Source of the DNA: Chromatiales bacterium
GTDB taxonomy: Bacteria; Pseudomonadota; Gammaproteobacteria; Steroidobacterales; GCA-2729495
Reading direction: 5' to 3'
Assembly: GCA_016789885.1 (NCBI GenBank)
Contig: JAEUPZ010000028.1
Span: 18,342-82,341, forward strand
DNA: 64,000 nt
The position numbers and the translations under genes are program-made. Below are positions 63,501 through 64,000 of this stretch, piece by piece. Every line of letters starts with the position of its first letter. The first letter of the stretch is position 1. The notes beneath the pieces are model-generated. The model did not search any database. It was not told the origin of the DNA and saw nothing but the letters and a program-made list of their open reading frames with translations.

Positions 63501-64000
63501 GCGCGCGGAGCAGCGACGGCACCAGCACGAGGTGGGTCACGCCGGCCGCCGCGAGGTACGCGGGCAGCCGCGCGGGGTCGCTGGCCACGTCGGCCGGCAC
63601 CACCACGAGCACGGCACCGTGGCAGAGCGCGCCGAAGATCTCCCAGTAGCAGTCGATGAAGTTGGGGCTGCTGCGCAGGCTGAAGACGTCGGCCCGCGTG
63701 AAGCCGTACGCCTCCCACATCCACGCCACGCGCCGGGCCAGGGCGCCATGGGTCTGGATCGCGCCCTTCGGCTCGCCGGTGGACCCGGAGGTGTAGAGCA
63801 GGCACGCGGCGGCGCCGGGCTCCGGCAGCGGCAGTCCCGCCCCGCTGGTGGCGACGGTGCCGGGCGCGGGCCAGTCGGCGACCGCGAGCACCTCGACGCC
63901 ACCGGCGGCCGGCGGCGCGTGGGCGGCATCGGCCAGCAGCAGCCGCGCGCCGGCGTCCTTCAGGATGATGGCGCGGCGCGCCGCCGGGTACGCGGGGTCC
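57544..64000 (-). CDS. Nonribosomal peptide synthetase, (A)-T-C-A-T-C-T, 5' end outside window
   Basis: The frame is open to the right edge, entering inside an A domain (PAYPAARRAIILKDAGARLL at the edge), so the gene starts beyond 64000. Counting from the GTG codon at 63891: A1 to about 380, T1 Ser426, C1 480-915 (HHIVTDA), A2 935-1450, T2 Ser1495, C2 1552-1985 (HHIIADG), T3 Ser2057. A1 pocket residues read I-D-W-V-I-S-T-D-A, like the VDWVIS beta-alanine group. A2 reads D-V-G-E-I-G-S-I-D, an exact match to a known ornithine code. The last module is C-T with no A domain; its carrier must be loaded in trans or skipped. Confidence 0.95.
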   Translation of the reverse strand, partial: DPAYPAARRAIILKDAGARLLLADAAHAPPAAGGVEVLAVADWPAPGTVATSGAGLPLPEPGAAACLLYTSGSTGEPKGAIQTHGALARRVAWMWEAYGFTRADVFSLRSSPNFIDCYWEIFGALCHGAVLVVVPADVASDPARLPAYLAAAGVTHLVLVPSLLRALLADQGHAATLRGLRVLISSGEPLDPALARRVLEQLPATRLLNTYGTSEIWDAACEAVTDVPAGTQRIPVGRPLPYARCYVLDEGLQLQPPGVPGELWIGGDGLGDGYWQRPDLTAARFGAVPGLPDARLYRTGDAARFLPDGRLEILGRIDGQVKLRGYRIEPGEIEAVLRASPGVRAAGVAVAGEGDGARLVAGVVGEAGGAVDVAALRDRLRAALPSVMVPADIVALPVLPHTPSGKLDRRALAALCQSAPRAPAGAAPRPGVEAELARLWRELLDGRAPGRDDDFFDCGGHSLLAARLVGRCRAQFGVELALRDLFAAPTLAGLAAVIAARQAGAVPVPPLPRLGRDVPLPLSPAQERLWFLDQLDPGSPAYNVAFTIRITGSVDAVALDRALVALVTRHEMLRSRVVADGGVPRLVIDAPPSRVLAELPAAVREGPGDALVAAARAPFDLARGPLLRAALQALPDGDSRLLVVAHHIVTDATSNHVLFAELAALYAASVAGTAPALPDPVGAYPEYAARQAQASPPAAELDWWRRQLADAPPLLALPTDRPRPAEQRFHGAWVQRALPGALVPALRAAAAGARTTTFVWLLAAFAVWLRRLSGQADLLVGTPVEGRLDADHERTVGLFINSVVLRLKPAGEPAFADFVQAVAQVVRDAQAHQSLPFERLVQDLQPERSLARSPVFQVLFNQVRVPVRELAAGPVRFRLDELIDQGVAAFDLALTVADEPHGIGLTFEYATDLFDRETVEGFAAQYLALLAAALAAPQLPVTQLPLLDAASHAALAAALVPPAPAWLVEAAEVPVTQTITDWSCCQPRAEAVRLGAEVLTYGELEQRATRLARRLRAAGIGPGSRVGIGLPRSPDYLVAVLGVLKAGAAYVPLDPGYPPARLAFMVADAGLEHVIGAAALGEAGAGLGDPSLAGDADGGNALAIGSVAGAVSAPAAVDEAIPLPPPDPAAPAYVLYTSGSSGEPKGVVVSHRSLAAIGAAWCEAWQLAPGQTHLQMASAAFDVFTGDWVRALTSGGRLLICPRETLLDPAALLALWRGAGVDVAEFVPAVIRTVLDELDRTGAQLPPIELLIVGSDTWHRREYARLQACAAPGTRVINSYGVAEATIDSCWFEAGAGEPLDDDRPLPIGRPFPGVRLYVLDGHGELLPDGVPGELWIAGTGVADGYWHRPDETAARFRADPLVPGERAYRTGDGARRRADGQFELLGRLDGQVKLRGYRIEPGEVEAALLADARVTSAVVVLRKDPGRAAMLVAYCTLRPGSADKAVLAGLRARLPAHLVPGALVVLPALPRNANGKVDRAELPVPDLAPDDAGRAPATALEAGVAEVMATLLGAGSVPPDANFFALGGHSLLAARLVARLRERFAAGLPLRAVFESPTPAGLAAAIDAWRQANPPPGAAVAPRPAGARIPLSLPQQRLWFLHRLQPAGSAYHIQWAVRLTGELDRVALQRAVDAVVSRHEVLRTVFVAGEEEGTAEQQVLAALAVPVEWIGAAGLDAEGVRSLLAALARRPFDFARGPLARVTVVSLGETEQVLVVVIHHIIADGWSLSVLATELSSAYGALRSGDAPAFAPLPVQYGDWALWQRQWLAGPEPQRQLDYWRATLAGAPPVLDLHGDLPRPAQPEGRGAWHTVRLDAVLAQGVESLARRAGCTPYMVLLAAWSVLLGRYGGTEDVVVGTPVAGRSQLQLEGLVGFFVNTLVLRVGLGGNPTVAELLARVRSVVLGALEHQDLPFEKLVEVLNPPRSLAHPPLVQVMFVYHSQPPAELSLPGLDSRPELAVADAVKLDLALHVARDGDGLVVAFGHDTALFTPAWIARLADAFRAVVARLAAAPDDERAFAGEAAADAPLPPIILPDPPLQGAPPAVLASVPAARTSPDAADPAALAALRDLWQSLLGRPVADDDDFFALGGHSLLALRLLARVQATFGVELPPIAVFEQPTLRGLAARITAAGPVQPAADGIPRLPRTARP
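57607..59240 (-). other. A-less C-T module of the NRPS line
   Basis: C domain at about 57939-59238 with intact HHIIADG is followed, after a 40-residue Ala/Pro linker, directly by a carrier domain (57607-57804, DDDDFFALGGHSLLALRL with the pantetheine serine). There is no trace of A-domain core motifs between them, and the protein ends right after the carrier. Confidence 0.85.
58225..59103 (-). repeat. C-domain block nearly identical to 53348-54229
   Basis: Counterpart of the block in the downstream NRPS gene, same orientation, about 4.9 kb away. Long identical DNA runs occur around 58421-58507 and 58245-58300. It indicates recent duplication or gene conversion between condensation domains. 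Confidence 0.8.

Noticed and set aside
1..64000. tRNA genes, CRISPR arrays, insertion sequences, integrases or phage genes
   Set aside because: No short regularly spaced repeats, transposase/integrase motifs or tRNA-like arms were recognised. The window reads as ordinary chromosome apart from the clusters described.

Overview
This 64 kb, very GC-rich and densely coded window is chromosomal DNA of a Gram-negative bacterium. The gene content (PldA, many lipoproteins, two RND pumps with NodT-type outer membrane factors, PntAB, DUF2860, DUF3313) fits a Gammaproteobacterium best. That placement is inferred from gene families only; there is no rRNA or marker gene to test it. I saw no tRNA, rRNA, CRISPR, insertion sequence or phage gene.

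Layout. 1-2.3 kb: the end of a DUF1838 gene, a small hendecad coiled-coil membrane protein and a class I glutamine amidotransferase-like protein. 2.4-8.3 kb: a complete minus-strand tripartite AcrAB-TolC type RND pump (MFP-RND-OMF). 8.5-12 kb: a doubtful small ORF, a tandem GFA/CENP-V domain protein, an exported chelatase-fold protein and a lipoprotein. 12-17 kb: four minus-strand genes coupled by 4-base overlaps (lipoprotein with C-terminal anchor, DUF900 hydrolase lipoprotein, membrane-anchored alpha/beta hydrolase, ceramidase-like CREST protein), which looks like an envelope lipid-hydrolysis module. 17-22 kb: a two-component system with an HtrA protease behind it and a DUF2860 outer membrane protein before it. 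A PmrA/QseB-like box lies in front of the protease gene. 22.3-24.2 kb: a LysR regulator and a DUF3313 lipoprotein with a recognisable promoter/operator. 24.4-30 kb: arginine/ornithine antiporter and arginine deiminase (no arcB or arcC), an exported M14-type deacylase and a TPR-beta-barrel protein. 30-34 kb: small envelope proteins (glycine zipper, SYLF), phospholipase A1, a lipoprotein and MarC.

34.4-47 kb is the most unusual block. A DUF1269 protein and NhaC antiporter are followed by an RND adaptor and pump. The pump is translationally coupled, through a small membrane protein, to an antiporter module in the order E-F-G-(MbhD/E+MrpB fusion)-C-D, and a NodT-type outer membrane factor closes the block. 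Order and content match the ion-translocating half of archaeal Mbh-type complexes rather than classical mrpABCDEFG, and there is no large MrpA N-terminal subunit. Convergent to it is pntAB, so the region concentrates proton/sodium energetics and efflux.

50-64 kb: folE and two large coupled NRPS genes on the minus strand. The first gene (A-T-C-A-T-C-T) runs off the right edge; the second is C-A-T-C-A-T. Binding-pocket residues read by eye suggest a beta-alanine-like residue, ornithine, an A-less C-T module, glycine and an unassigned residue. No thioesterase or reductase domain ends the line. Starts were chosen mainly by Shine-Dalgarno spacing and by 4-base stop/start overlaps, which are very common here.
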